Shown here: positions 17,397-26,400 of the stretch, piece after piece
Layout of the letters: each line of letters begins with the position of its first letter
How positions within the stretch are numbered: the first letter of the stretch is position 1
From: Pedobacter africanus
GTDB lineage: Bacteria; Bacteroidota; Bacteroidia; Sphingobacteriales; Sphingobacteriaceae
DNA length: 64,000 nt
Assembly (NCBI RefSeq): GCF_900176535.1
Contig: NZ_FWXT01000004.1
Location: forward strand, 434,001 to 498,000
Direction of reading: 5' to 3'
Translations under genes and position numbers: made by a program
Notes under the pieces: generated by a model
Told to the model about the DNA's origin: nothing
What the model saw: the letters and a program-made list of their open reading frames with translations, nothing else
The model's database searches: none

Positions 17397-18971
17397 TTAT
17401 AAAGCTAAAGAATCTTTTTGTAAAACCTCGGGCTGTTTGTTGATTAAAATATTGGTCTGAAATTTACCCTTATCGCCGCTAAGATGGTAGGTAAAGGATT
17501 CATATTTTTTTAAGCCTTTTTCGGAAAGGAGATGTTTGTAATAGGGTAGAAAGACCTGCTTTTGAAAGATAGCCGATGAATTGTGGTGATCTACGTAAAA
17601 AATTATGTTGGCATTTTCCGGCAGCTGATTACCGGCACTGACATATGCAGGATTGCTGATGAGCAGCTGATTATCCCTGTAGCTGTTTAAAAACCTCTCC
17701 AGGGTACCGGCATTGTTTGCAAATACCATATAATTGTCTATTATGCTATAATAAGGTTTTTTGAAATTGCTGAACGCCAGGCCGAAATACGCGTATAGCA
17801 GGTCAGCTTCTTTAAATGTTTTTATATGCTCGTTATAATCTTCGCTCAGGTCGAGTAAAAGCTGCATCATTTTATCGCCGTTTGTGAGACTGATTGCGCC
17901 GATTTTTTCAGAAGTACTGAGCTGGAAGGTAACAAGCTGGTCTTTAAAGTACCTGGGGAATATATTTTCGAGGTTCAGGTGATAATTTGTGTTGATGGAG
18001 GCCATGCGCTGACTGATCTTTTTATCTTCCTGTCTGCTCAGAAACCAGTTGTTTAATTTTTCGCGCCAGCCTGCATAGTCATCTATGGCAAAAATGGTGT
18101 ACGACGAGGTGGTGGCTGGAAGGATGTTCTGTATGGTGATCTTTTTGGATTGAAGCGATGAAAATAAATTGTAGTAGCTGTTCTGGTCGTTCACCAATGT
18201 TGTTCCGGTGAGCAGTACTTTATCCTTGCTGAAGTTATAGCTTAGGGAAGCAAATGCATTTTGCCGGTTTAAAACAGCCAGTTCTCCATTTAACTTGCCC
18301 GCGATGATGTTTTTGAGCAAAGCTGGTACATCATTAAAATTGATGTAAAGCTGCGCCAGGCTATTTTTAGTGAACCTGTTGCTTTCCTGTATGTATGCGA
18401 TAAATTTATCGTCTTTTTTTTCGGTGTCTTTGGTCAGCACGCTTTGTACCTGCCGTTCGGAATGGGAGAGGATGGCCAGATCTTGTTTCAGGCCCAGGTA
18501 AAATACGGTACTGTCAGGTAAAATTAGCCTGCTGATCTCCTTTGCAGTTTGTGCCTGAATTTTACCGGCCTGCAGCGAGGCGAAGAGCTGCTTTATGCTT
18601 TGCTGACTGCCAAGCTGGGTACTGAAGAAAAAATCGATTTCCTGTTTGTCGCCCGCCCTGAAACTGATGTAAACTTTTTGCTGGTCTAAAGCCTGGCTGA
18701 TGCCGGGTAAATTGAGCAGGTACTTTTTCAGGGCCCTGAGTAGTTTATATTTATCTGTTCCAAGTATTTCTTCGAACAGCTGCTGCTCTTTCAAAATGTC
18801 GGTTACACCTTTGTCATTTTGAAAGGAGAAAATAAAGCCGGAGCTGGCAGCTGCAGCATGCAAACCCATGTCGGTGGTATTCTGATCGGTGTTGAGCCTC
18901 GAAAAATATAAATAAGCCATAGTAACAATGGCAGCAAAAAGAATAACAATACTAATCAGGATCTTTTTCAT
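17397..18971 (-). CDS. Membrane-anchored periplasmic protein of unknown function, possibly DUF3352-like
   Basis: The 524-residue protein has one N-terminal membrane anchor (ILISIVILFAAIVTMAYLYF) and a long periplasmic part with no enzyme motif I recognise. Its layout of repeated phrases such as VYISFRAGD, LYINFNDVPALLKN and NIIFYVDHHN recalls DUF3352 proteins, which have internally repeated alpha/beta modules, but this is uncertain. It is the first gene of a two-gene minus-strand unit with the barrel-like protein, and is divergent from the DUF423 gene. Confidence 0.75.
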   Translation of the reverse strand: MKKILISIVILFAAIVTMAYLYFSRLNTDQNTTDMGLHAAAASSGFIFSFQNDKGVTDILKEQQLFEEILGTDKYKLLRALKKYLLNLPGISQALDQQKVYISFRAGDKQEIDFFFSTQLGSQQSIKQLFASLQAGKIQAQTAKEISRLILPDSTVFYLGLKQDLAILSHSERQVQSVLTKDTEKKDDKFIAYIQESNRFTKNSLAQLYINFNDVPALLKNIIAGKLNGELAVLNRQNAFASLSYNFSKDKVLLTGTTLVNDQNSYYNLFSSLQSKKITIQNILPATTSSYTIFAIDDYAGWREKLNNWFLSRQEDKKISQRMASINTNYHLNLENIFPRYFKDQLVTFQLSTSEKIGAISLTNGDKMMQLLLDLSEDYNEHIKTFKEADLLYAYFGLAFSNFKKPYYSIIDNYMVFANNAGTLERFLNSYRDNQLLISNPAYVSAGNQLPENANIIFYVDHHNSSAIFQKQVFLPYYKHLLSEKGLKKYESFTYHLSGDKGKFQTNILINKQPEVLQKDSLAL

Positions 18972-19112
18972 TAGTATAGGGTTGTATGCAAATGGGTTTC
19001 AGGTGTTATCCCTACAAATTTAACTGAATACTTTGGTTATTTAATTTAATCGTTGATTTTAACCGTAAATACCGTCGTTTTGTTAATTTTGTATTATAAA
19101 AGCCGATCTATT

Positions 19113-19502
19113 ATGAGCAGAAGAATTATCCTGACCGCAGCATTATTTGGCGCTACTGCCGTTATATTTGGTGCCTTTGGCGCACATAGCTTAAAAAATG
19201 TGCTGACGGCCGGTTCGCTTGAAATATGGGCCAAAGGCGTGGAGTATCAGTTCTATCATACTTTTGCCTTGTTGTTTCTGGCATTGTACGCCGTTCCTAA
19301 CGATGGCCTGCTCAAGTGGTCGTACCGGTTTTTTACCTTAGGTATCCTGCTGTTTTCCGGTTCATTGTATCTCCTGGCAACGCGTGATATTTTAAACATT
19401 AGTTTTGTAAATTATATAGGTCCGGTTACACCAATTGGCGGATTGTGCTTCATTTTGGGCTGGTTATTGTTGTTTTTTGCAGCTTCCAAACGTAAGTTGT
19501 AA
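19113..19502 (+). CDS. DUF423 (YgdD-like) small membrane protein
   Basis: The 129-residue protein has four membrane segments and the family phrases FGAFGAHSLK, EIWAKGVEYQFYHTFALL and GPVTPIGGLCFILGWLLL. The frame is open upstream to 19053, but the family N-terminus begins at MSRRIILTAALFGA (19113). A TAATTTTG at 19084-19091 could be its -7 element. Its stop codon TAA shares a base with the ATG of priA (TAATG). Function is not known. Confidence 0.88.
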   Translation: MSRRIILTAALFGATAVIFGAFGAHSLKNVLTAGSLEIWAKGVEYQFYHTFALLFLALYAVPNDGLLKWSYRFFTLGILLFSGSLYLLATRDILNISFVNYIGPVTPIGGLCFILGWLLLFFAASKRKL

Positions 19503-21976
19503 TGGAGGCTGAGATGCTGGAATTCAGGGAAAGGGAGACTTTGTTTGTGGAAGTTGTTTTGCCCTTATCCCTTGCGAAAAATTATACCTACCGCGTTCCA
19601 TTCGACCTGAACGATCAGATAGCGGTTGGCAAGCGTGTGGTGGTGCAATTTGGGAAAAACAAGATCTATACCGCTTTGGTTAAAAACATCGGCAAGATAG
19701 CGCCTGAACATTACGAAGCCAAATACATTATAGATGTGGTGGATGAGCATCCGGTAGTTACGGCTATACAGCTGCAGCTATGGGAATGGATTACCGGCTA
19801 TTACCTTTGCAATGAAGGTGATGTAATGGCTGCGGCCCTGCCTACTGGTTTAAAACTGGCTAGCGAAACCATTATTGTATGGAAGGAAGAGGCAATGCCG
19901 GAACTGCCTTTAACGGAAAAGGAAAGTATCCTGATCAATGCACTTAGCCATCAGAAACGCTTAACTGTTGAGGATGTTTCCAGCTTACTCGGACAAAAAA
20001 GGGTATATCCGATCATCAATTCGCTGATGGGTAAAGGCCTGGTGTATATAGCGGAAGAAGTGATTGAAAAATACAGACCCCTGTTCAAGTCTTTCGTTTC
20101 ACTCAGTCCTTTTTATCAGGATGAGGAAAATCTGCGGCAATTGTTTGACATACTGGAAAGGGCACCAAAACAATTGAATGCATTGATCACCTTTATTAAG
20201 CTGTCCCGACAGCAGGGCCTGGTGCCAAAACATCAATTGCTGGAAGAAAGTGACTGTGGACAGGCCGCTTTTAAAACATTACAGGATAAAGAGATTTTTA
20301 CGGTCGTAAAGCGGCCGGTAAGCAGGCTGAAGGAAAACGATGACGATTTTATTCTGAATTTTGAATTGAGCCCTGCCCAGCAAAGGGCAAAGGAACAGGT
20401 TGAAGCTGAGTTTGAACAAAAAGACGTGGTATTGCTGCATGGTATTACGGCTTCGGGAAAAACGCAGATCTATATTAAACTTATCGAAAAAGCCATTGAA
20501 GAAGGCGGACAGGTATTGTTTTTACTCCCCGAAATAGCATTGACTACCCAGATCGTTCAGCGCATACAGCGCTATTTTGGAGATGCCATTGGTGTTTATC
20601 ATTCTAAATTCAACAACAATGAACGGGTAGAGATCTGGAATAAAGTCTTAAACGGTAAATACCGGGTGGTGCTGGGTGCAAGATCGGCGGTATTCCTGCC
20701 TTTCAAAGAATTAAAACTGATTGTAGTGGATGAAGAACACGAACAATCGTATAAGCAGCAAGAGCCTTCACCACGTTACCAGGCCAGGGACGTGGCCGTT
20801 TACCTGGCGCACCTGCATCAGGCAAAGACCATCCTGGGATCTGCTACGCCCTCCATTGAGAGTTATTATAATGCCCTAAACAACAAGTATGGACTGGTTA
20901 AAATAACCGAACGTTTTGGTGGGGTATCTTTGCCCCTGCATCAGGTGGTCAGTATTTCGGAAGAGACCAAGAAGAAAAAAATGGTTTCTTACTTTTCTTC
21001 AGCATTGGTTGACGAAATTGCCCTCGTGATGGAACAAAAGGAACAGGTGATCCTGTTCCAGAACCGTCGTGGTTATGCCACTATTTTAATTTGCGCCACT
21101 TGCGGTTATGCGCCTAAATGTGTGAATTGTGATGTCAGCTTAACCTATCATAAAACCAGCGGCAAACTGCATTGCCATTATTGCGGTTACCATCAAAGCA
21201 GCATCAATATCTGCCCGGCTTGCGGATCGGTACACATAGAACAAAAAGGTTTTGGAACAGAAAGAGTGGAAGAAGAGCTGAAGCTGATCTTTCCGGATGT
21301 GAATATAGCCAGATTGGATGTGGACAGTACGCGGACAAAAAACGGCTTGCAGCAGATCATTTCTGATTTCCAGGAAAAGAAAACCGATATCCTGATTGGT
21401 ACCCAGATGGTGGCTAAGGGGCTCGACTTTGACAATGTGACCCTTATTGGGGTCATTAATGCGGATACCTTGCTGAATTACCCCGATTTCAGGGCCTTTG
21501 AGCGCAGCTATCAGCTGCTGGCGCAGGTAGCAGGAAGGGCAGGGAGAAGGGATAAACAGGGTAAAGTAATTATCCAGGCCTATGATGATTCGCACCGCAT
21601 CATTAAACAGGTGATTGAAAACCAATACCAGGAAATGTACAATGAAGAACTGGCCGAACGCAGGCAGTTTCATTATCCTCCCTTTACCAGGCTTATTTTT
21701 GTCAACATCAGGCATAAAGACCAGGATCTTTTAAATATAGCATCGCAAAAATTTGCTGCCGCCCTTAGAGGACAGCTCGGGCATCGGGTGCTTGGGCCTG
21801 AGCAACCTATGGTATCACGGATCAGGAATTATTACATCAAACAGGTAATCATTAAAAGTGACAAGGATACTTCCATTCAAAAGGTAAAATCAGTACTGAA
21901 AAATACAATTACCGAATTTCTGACTGAAAAAGATTACAGGTCTGTAAACATCCAGGTTGACGTTGATCCTTACTAA
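19502..21976 (+). CDS. priA: Primosomal protein N' (replication restart helicase)
   Basis: The 824-residue protein has the PriA N-terminal 3'-DNA-binding domain (about 10-110) and a superfamily 2 helicase core: Walker A GITASGKTQIY, motif II VDEEHE, LGSATPS, and later FQNRRGY and QVAGRAGR. A zinc-binding module lies between, with CATCGYAPKC, CVNCDVSL, CHYCGY and CPACGS supplying eight cysteines. It reloads the replicative helicase at stalled forks. Its ATG overlaps the DUF423 stop by one base, implying coupled expression. Confidence 0.97.
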   Translation: MEAEMLEFRERETLFVEVVLPLSLAKNYTYRVPFDLNDQIAVGKRVVVQFGKNKIYTALVKNIGKIAPEHYEAKYIIDVVDEHPVVTAIQLQLWEWITGYYLCNEGDVMAAALPTGLKLASETIIVWKEEAMPELPLTEKESILINALSHQKRLTVEDVSSLLGQKRVYPIINSLMGKGLVYIAEEVIEKYRPLFKSFVSLSPFYQDEENLRQLFDILERAPKQLNALITFIKLSRQQGLVPKHQLLEESDCGQAAFKTLQDKEIFTVVKRPVSRLKENDDDFILNFELSPAQQRAKEQVEAEFEQKDVVLLHGITASGKTQIYIKLIEKAIEEGGQVLFLLPEIALTTQIVQRIQRYFGDAIGVYHSKFNNNERVEIWNKVLNGKYRVVLGARSAVFLPFKELKLIVVDEEHEQSYKQQEPSPRYQARDVAVYLAHLHQAKTILGSATPSIESYYNALNNKYGLVKITERFGGVSLPLHQVVSISEETKKKKMVSYFSSALVDEIALVMEQKEQVILFQNRRGYATILICATCGYAPKCVNCDVSLTYHKTSGKLHCHYCGYHQSSINICPACGSVHIEQKGFGTERVEEELKLIFPDVNIARLDVDSTRTKNGLQQIISDFQEKKTDILIGTQMVAKGLDFDNVTLIGVINADTLLNYPDFRAFERSYQLLAQVAGRAGRRDKQGKVIIQAYDDSHRIIKQVIENQYQEMYNEELAERRQFHYPPFTRLIFVNIRHKDQDLLNIASQKFAAALRGQLGHRVLGPEQPMVSRIRNYYIKQVIIKSDKDTSIQKVKSVLKNTITEFLTEKDYRSVNIQVDVDPY

Positions 21977-22077
21977 ATTATTATTGGGATTGATTCTGTG
22001 CCGATTAGGGTTTTCTATTGCATTTAACGGTAAAAACATTCAATTATTAGCGTTCAAAACGCTATTTTTGAACTGAA

Positions 22078-22734
22078 ATGGCATATAAGTTTGTTGATAA
22101 TTATAGAGAGCAGGGCGCCAGAAAACGGTTGGTAGCCCATCTTGAATCGAGAGGGATTGCGGATAAAAAAGTGCTGAAAGCCATTGGCAAGGTGCCAAGG
22201 CATTTCTTTTTTGATGAGACCTTCTGGAACCAGGCGTATAAAGACATTGCATTTCCGATAGGCGATGGGCAAACCATATCCCAGCCTTATACCGTAGCTT
22301 ATCAGAGCGAACTTCTACACATAAAAAAAGGCGATAAAGTACTGGAAATTGGAACCGGATCTGGTTACCAGACCTGTATCCTGATGGAGTTGGGCGCAAA
22401 TGTGTACACCATAGAACGGCAGGAAAGCATTTACAGGCATACCATCAGGGTTTTACCGGGTATGGGATATAATGCCCATTTCTTTTTTGGGGACGGCTCC
22501 AAAGGCATTGCTGCGCATGCTCCCTATGATAAGATCATTGTAACCGCAGGCGCCCCCTTTGTGCCTGAAATCTTGCTGAAGCAACTTAAAGTAGGCGGTA
22601 TTCTGGTGATTCCAGTCGGTGATGAGCACTCGCAGAAAATGGTGACTGTAATTAGGGTAAGTGAAACAGATTTTGAAAGGATAGAGCTGGACACCTTCCG
22701 GTTTGTACCCCTGGTAGGCGATCAGGCCTGGTAG
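22078..22734 (+). CDS. pcm: Protein-L-isoaspartate O-methyltransferase
   Basis: The 218-residue protein shows DGQTISQPYTVAYQSELL before the SAM-binding EIGTGSGYQTCIL, then YTIERQ, DKIIVTAGAP and the late GGILVIPVGD. It repairs isoaspartyl residues in aged proteins. The ATG at 22078 leads the family N-terminus. The preceding 100 bases to priA hold no gene. Its stop abuts that of smpB, which converges with no gap. Confidence 0.95.
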   Translation: MAYKFVDNYREQGARKRLVAHLESRGIADKKVLKAIGKVPRHFFFDETFWNQAYKDIAFPIGDGQTISQPYTVAYQSELLHIKKGDKVLEIGTGSGYQTCILMELGANVYTIERQESIYRHTIRVLPGMGYNAHFFFGDGSKGIAAHAPYDKIIVTAGAPFVPEILLKQLKVGGILVIPVGDEHSQKMVTVIRVSETDFERIELDTFRFVPLVGDQAW

Positions 22735-23184
22735 TTAAACCTTCATGGCCCGGTCCATTTCCCGTTTAGATTCCCGGTCTTTGATGCTGTCTCTTTTATC
22801 GAATTCTTTTTTACCCTGGGCAAGTGCGATTTCTATTTTGGCAAAACCACGCTCATTGGTAAATATGCGTAAGGGTACGATGGTATAGCCCTTTTCCTCA
22901 CTTTTTACCTTTAACTTTTTCAACTCTTTCTTATGCAGCAGCAGCACACGGTCGCGCTTGATCTCATGATGGTGAAAGGAACTGTGGCTATATTCGGAGA
23001 TGTGCAGGTTTCTTACATAAAGCACATTGCCTATAAACATACAGAAAGCGTCGGTCATATTGGCCTTACCTTGTCTGATGGCTTTGATCTCAGTGCCCAG
23101 CAGGGCCAGCCCGGCATTATATTTATCTATAATGTGGTAATCAAAGTAGGCTCTCTTATTTTTTATCTGGATGTCGTTCTTCAT
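22735..23184 (-). CDS. smpB: SsrA-binding protein (trans-translation)
   Basis: The 149-residue protein opens with KNKRAYFDYHIIDKYNAGLALLGTEIKAIRQGK and carries NLHISEYS and RDRVLLLHKKELKKL, with the basic C-terminal tail KEFDKRDSIKDRESKREMDR (motifs quoted separately; each is diagnostic for SmpB). It binds tmRNA and guides it to stalled ribosomes. The ssrA gene itself is not in this window. It lies 23 bases downstream of the Nramp gene and may share its transcript. Confidence 0.96.
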   Translation of the reverse strand: MKNDIQIKNKRAYFDYHIIDKYNAGLALLGTEIKAIRQGKANMTDAFCMFIGNVLYVRNLHISEYSHSSFHHHEIKRDRVLLLHKKELKKLKVKSEEKGYTIVPLRIFTNERGFAKIEIALAQGKKEFDKRDSIKDRESKREMDRAMKV

Positions 23185-23207
23185 AAAGGCCTGCTAATAT
23201 CCGAAAT

Positions 23208-25085
23208 TTATCTTACAATCAGTACCGGAATGGCTACTTTATGACGTACAGAATTTACGGTGGTACCCAATATCAGGTCTTTTAAACCCTTGTGCCCGTG
23301 CGCGCCCATTACCAGTAACTCCAGCTGTACTTCCTTACTGATCTGTACGATGGCTTTTACAGTGCCGCCAAAACCAATATGCGGACTGGCTTTATAACCC
23401 AGGTTAGCCAGGTTATCGCAATATTTCCTGAGGTTTTCTGTATCACTTTGTGTTTCATGGTCCATCGCGGAGTCACCATAGTATCTGGCCGCTGCGGTTT
23501 CCACCACATGGATGAGGTAATAATGTGCCTGTTTCCCTCCCTGGATAAGTGCATGACGGATGGTATTGCGGTCGTTTTTAGAGAAGTCGACCGTAATGCC
23601 TATGCGGGTATAGTTGATTTTTTCTACCTGGTCTATATCGAGGGCATCGCCATGGGGAACGTTGTTGTTTTCACGTCTAATGCGGCTTACTATAGGATAA
23701 ACAAAGATGTACAAGAGCAGCAAGCCAATGAAAACAGCCAGGGGCACTATTATAGCATATACATACCAGCCACCATCAGCTCCCCAGCCTCTGATCTCTT
23801 CAATCACCAACTTTACGTTTAAGCCCACAATGATGAGTGAACTTATCCAGGCCAGAACCTTTACCCAGGTTTTAATAGCAAAACCTTTCATGGTCTTTTT
23901 ATCGGAGGTCAGGTGGATCAGGGGGATTACTGCAAAACCAAGCTGCAGGCTTAAAACCACCTGGCTAAGGATCAGCAATCCGCCCAATGCGTCATCACCC
24001 AATATCAATATGGTGAAAAATGCAGGAATGATGGCGAGCAAACGGGTAATTAACCTGCGCAACCAGGGTTGAATGCGTAATTTCAGGTGACCTTCCATTA
24101 CAATTTGTCCGGCCAGGGTGCCGGTAACAGTAGAGCTTTGCCCTGCCGCAATCAGTGCAATGGCGAAAAGGGCTGGGGCAACATTGCCAAATATATGCTG
24201 AAGTAATTTGTGGGCGTCCTGTATTTCTGCTACTTCATGTAATCCATTTTTATAAAAAGCGGCGGCAGCAAGGATGAGTATAGCGGCATTTACAAAAAAT
24301 GCCAGGTTAAGGGCTACTGCAGTATCAATGAAATTGAATTTTATGGCCTCCCGGATGCCTTTGTCGTCGCGCTCAAATTTCCTGGTTTGTACCAGCGACG
24401 AGTGCAAATAAAGGTTATGCGGCATCACCGTAGCACCTATAATCCCTATGGCGATGTATAAGGCTTCGCCGGATAACATGGAAGGTTCAAATCCACGCGC
24501 TATCTCTTTAATTGATGGCTCCACAATAAACATCTCTATCAGGAAAGAGACACCCACAATGAATACCATAGATACAATGAAGGCCTCCATTTTTCGCATG
24601 CCCTTATTGAGCAGGAACAGGAGCAGCACGGTATCAAAAATGGTGATGCTGATGCCCCAGATGAGGGGGAGTCCGAATAAAAGGTTCAGACCAATGGCCA
24701 TACCAATAATTTCGGCCAGATCGCAGGCTACAATAGCTGTTTGTGCCAGTCCGAATAAGGGGATATTGACCCATTTGGGATAAGCATTTCTGGAGGCCTG
24801 TGCCAGGTCAAGCCCCCTTACGATGCCCAGGCGTGCACTTAACGACTGCAGCAACAGGGCAATTAGGTTAGACATGAGCAGTACCCAGATCAGCTGATAA
24901 CCAAATTTACTCCCCCCGGCAATGTCTGTTGCCCAGTTTCCAGGATCCATGTAACCCACACTTACCAGGTAAGCCGGACCAATGAAGGAGAGGATACGAC
25001 GCCAACCCCTGCGTTTGCTGGTATCTACACTCTGGTGTACCTCGCTTAAGGATTGGGTGTCTTTATGTTGCTGAGCGGTTTTCAT
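23208..25085 (-). CDS. mntH: Nramp-type divalent metal transporter fused to a universal stress protein domain
   Basis: The 625-residue protein has an Nramp core of about 450 residues with eleven membrane segments. The metal-site motifs are GYMDPGNWATD on TM1 and GATVMPHNLYLHSSL on TM6. After a charged linker (about 455-480) a cytoplasmic UspA-like domain follows, with ITVDFSKNDRNTIRHAL near its start and LLVMGAHGHKGLKDLILGTT near its end; the GxxGHxG-type loop for nucleotide binding is largely present. It should import Mn2+ or Fe2+ with protons. It starts 2 bases after a DtxR-type regulator in the same operon, so metal control is expected. The USP part may couple uptake to nucleotide or stress state, which is inference. 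Confidence 0.93.
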   Translation of the reverse strand: MKTAQQHKDTQSLSEVHQSVDTSKRRGWRRILSFIGPAYLVSVGYMDPGNWATDIAGGSKFGYQLIWVLLMSNLIALLLQSLSARLGIVRGLDLAQASRNAYPKWVNIPLFGLAQTAIVACDLAEIIGMAIGLNLLFGLPLIWGISITIFDTVLLLFLLNKGMRKMEAFIVSMVFIVGVSFLIEMFIVEPSIKEIARGFEPSMLSGEALYIAIGIIGATVMPHNLYLHSSLVQTRKFERDDKGIREAIKFNFIDTAVALNLAFFVNAAILILAAAAFYKNGLHEVAEIQDAHKLLQHIFGNVAPALFAIALIAAGQSSTVTGTLAGQIVMEGHLKLRIQPWLRRLITRLLAIIPAFFTILILGDDALGGLLILSQVVLSLQLGFAVIPLIHLTSDKKTMKGFAIKTWVKVLAWISSLIIVGLNVKLVIEEIRGWGADGGWYVYAIIVPLAVFIGLLLLYIFVYPIVSRIRRENNNVPHGDALDIDQVEKINYTRIGITVDFSKNDRNTIRHALIQGGKQAHYYLIHVVETAAARYYGDSAMDHETQSDTENLRKYCDNLANLGYKASPHIGFGGTVKAIVQISKEVQLELLVMGAHGHKGLKDLILGTTVNSVRHKVAIPVLIVR

Positions 25086-25087
25086 GC

Positions 25088-25741
25088 TTATAGTTTAATG
25101 AGGATATGTTTGGCTACTTCCCGGCTTACATTGATCTTTTTTTGTTCCAGGTTCAATTCTATGGAGCCATCAAAATCATTGATCTCCATAATTTTAACCT
25201 TTTTTCCCAGGGTAAGCCCAGATTTTTCAAGGTGTTTTAAAAATGCAGAAGAGTGTTCGCTTACACCCATAATCAAGCCCTGATCTTCAGCCTTAAGTTT
25301 ATTTAGTTTAACAAAGGGAACGGCAATGAAATTTCCGCTTTTATCCGGAATGGGATCACCATGGGGGTCACTTTTAGGGAAGCCGAGGAATTCATCCAGA
25401 CGTTCTACCAGGTCGGCAGATTGGATATGTTCCAGGTCTTCGGCAATATCATGTACCTCGTCCCATTTGAAATTTAATTTTTCTACCAGAAAAACTTCCC
25501 AGAGACGGTGTTTACGGACAATATTCACGGCTGCCGACTTTCCTGATGTTGTAAGCTGCACCCCCTGGTATTTCTTATAATCTACCAGTTGCTTGTCGGC
25601 CAGCTTTTTCATCATATCGGTAACGGAGGCTGCTTTTGTCTGCATTTTCTCTGCAATGGCATTGGTTTGTACAGGGGCATCGTGGTACTGTGACAGATGG
25701 TATATGGTTTTCAGGTAGTTCTCTTCAGTAAACGTTTGCAT
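25088..25741 (-). CDS. DtxR/MntR-family metal-dependent repressor
   Basis: The 217-residue protein starts MQTFTEENYLKTIYHLSQ, the family winged-helix opening, with NAIAEKMQTKAASVTDMMKKL as recognition helix region. Then comes the metal-binding and dimerisation part (HRLWEVFLVEKLNFKWDEVHDIAEDLEH, here noted for its HRLWE and DEVHDIAEDLEHI motifs) and a C-terminal SH3/FeoA-like domain (about 145-217). The open frame extends upstream to 26035, but the family start at 25741 and a promoter element just upstream exclude that. A palindrome overlapping the promoter suggests it represses its own operon and the transporter when metal is ample. Whether Mn or Fe is sensed is not clear from sequence. Confidence 0.93.
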   Translation of the reverse strand: MQTFTEENYLKTIYHLSQYHDAPVQTNAIAEKMQTKAASVTDMMKKLADKQLVDYKKYQGVQLTTSGKSAAVNIVRKHRLWEVFLVEKLNFKWDEVHDIAEDLEHIQSADLVERLDEFLGFPKSDPHGDPIPDKSGNFIAVPFVKLNKLKAEDQGLIMGVSEHSSAFLKHLEKSGLTLGKKVKIMEINDFDGSIELNLEQKKINVSREVAKHILIKL

Positions 25742-25746
25742 TTTTG

Positions 25747-25776
25747 TTTGTCTAACTAAATGTTTAGACAAATCTA
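25747..25776 (-). promoter_or_regulatory. Palindromic operator overlapping the -7 element of the dtxR-mntH operon
   Basis: TTTGTCTAA (25747-25755) and TTAGACAAA (25764-25772) form a perfect 9-bp dyad around an 8-base spacer. On the minus strand TAGATTTG (25776-25769) fits the -7 element TAnnTTTG and overlaps the right arm. The dyad ends 6 bases before the regulator's ATG. Binding of the regulator here would block transcription. No clear -33 element is seen. Confidence 0.7.
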
Positions 25777-25829
25777 AAAAAAATATTAAGAAATAATCTG
25801 TAATTTTTTTGTTTTTATTTAGAATAAAA

Positions 25830-25862
25830 TTTGGCAGGTAAGCAGTTCTTATTCTATATTTG
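25830..25862 (+). promoter_or_regulatory. Bacteroidota-type promoter of the Lrp-family gene
   Basis: TTTG at 25830-25833 is separated by 21 bases from TATATTTG at 25855-25862. This would start transcription about 12 bases before the ATG at 25881 and argues against the upstream TTG at 25860 as start codon. Confidence 0.7.
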
Positions 25863-25880
25863 GCAGATATTTTTAAGATA

Positions 25881-26351
25881 ATGGCAGCAGAACTAGATAA
25901 AACAGATTTTAAGATTCTTAAATTATTACAGGAAAACGGCAGGATGACCAATCTGCTGTTGTCGCAGGAGATCGGCTTATCGCCCGCGCCAACATTAGAA
26001 CGGGTAAGGAAGCTGGAAGTATCTGGTTTTATCAAGAGCTATCATGCTTTGGTTGATGAAGAAAAGCTGGGTTTGGGTATCAAAACCTTTATACAGGTTC
26101 AGTTGGATTTTCATAAGAACAATACGATACAGATTTTTCTGGATGAGGTAAACCAGATCAAAGAGATTACGGAATGTCACCACGTAACTGGCCAGGCCGA
26201 TTTTCTTTTAAAGGTATATGTCAATGACATCAAGGCTTATGAACGCCTGATTATGGATAAGATCAGTAAGATCTCTGTAGTAAAGACTTTTCAGACTATG
26301 ATGATCATGTCGACTACCAAGAAGGAGCCGATTGTGCCTTTAGAGTACTGA
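25881..26351 (+). CDS. Lrp/AsnC family transcriptional regulator
   Basis: The 156-residue protein starts MAAELDKTDFKILKLLQENG, the usual Lrp helix-turn-helix opening, with LSPAPTLERVRKLEVSGFI as recognition region. A C-terminal RAM ligand-binding and oligomerisation domain follows (KTFIQVQL, ITECHHVTGQADFLLKVYV). Such proteins sense amino acids or related compounds. It is transcribed alone, divergent from the dtxR-mntH operon, and ends at a strong bidirectional terminator. Confidence 0.94.
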   Translation: MAAELDKTDFKILKLLQENGRMTNLLLSQEIGLSPAPTLERVRKLEVSGFIKSYHALVDEEKLGLGIKTFIQVQLDFHKNNTIQIFLDEVNQIKEITECHHVTGQADFLLKVYVNDIKAYERLIMDKISKISVVKTFQTMMIMSTTKKEPIVPLEY

Positions 26352-26361
26352 TAAGGACTAA

Positions 26362-26400
26362 AAATAAAGCGGCCTGCAGACTATACAGGCCGCTTTATTT
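26362..26400. terminator. Bidirectional terminator between the Lrp gene and ung
   Basis: AAATAAAGCGGCCTG (26362-26376) pairs with CAGGCCGCTTTATTT (26386-26400), 15 perfect pairs with a 9-base loop. A and T tracts on both sides serve both converging genes. Confidence 0.95.

Noticed and set aside
21140..21715. 191-codon open frame on the minus strand
   Set aside because: It lies wholly inside priA, opposite to it, and shows no family motif; it is a shadow of the real gene.
25742..26035. N-terminal extension of the DtxR-type regulator
   Set aside because: It would run through the operator, both divergent promoters and the start of the Lrp gene; the family N-terminus begins at 25741.
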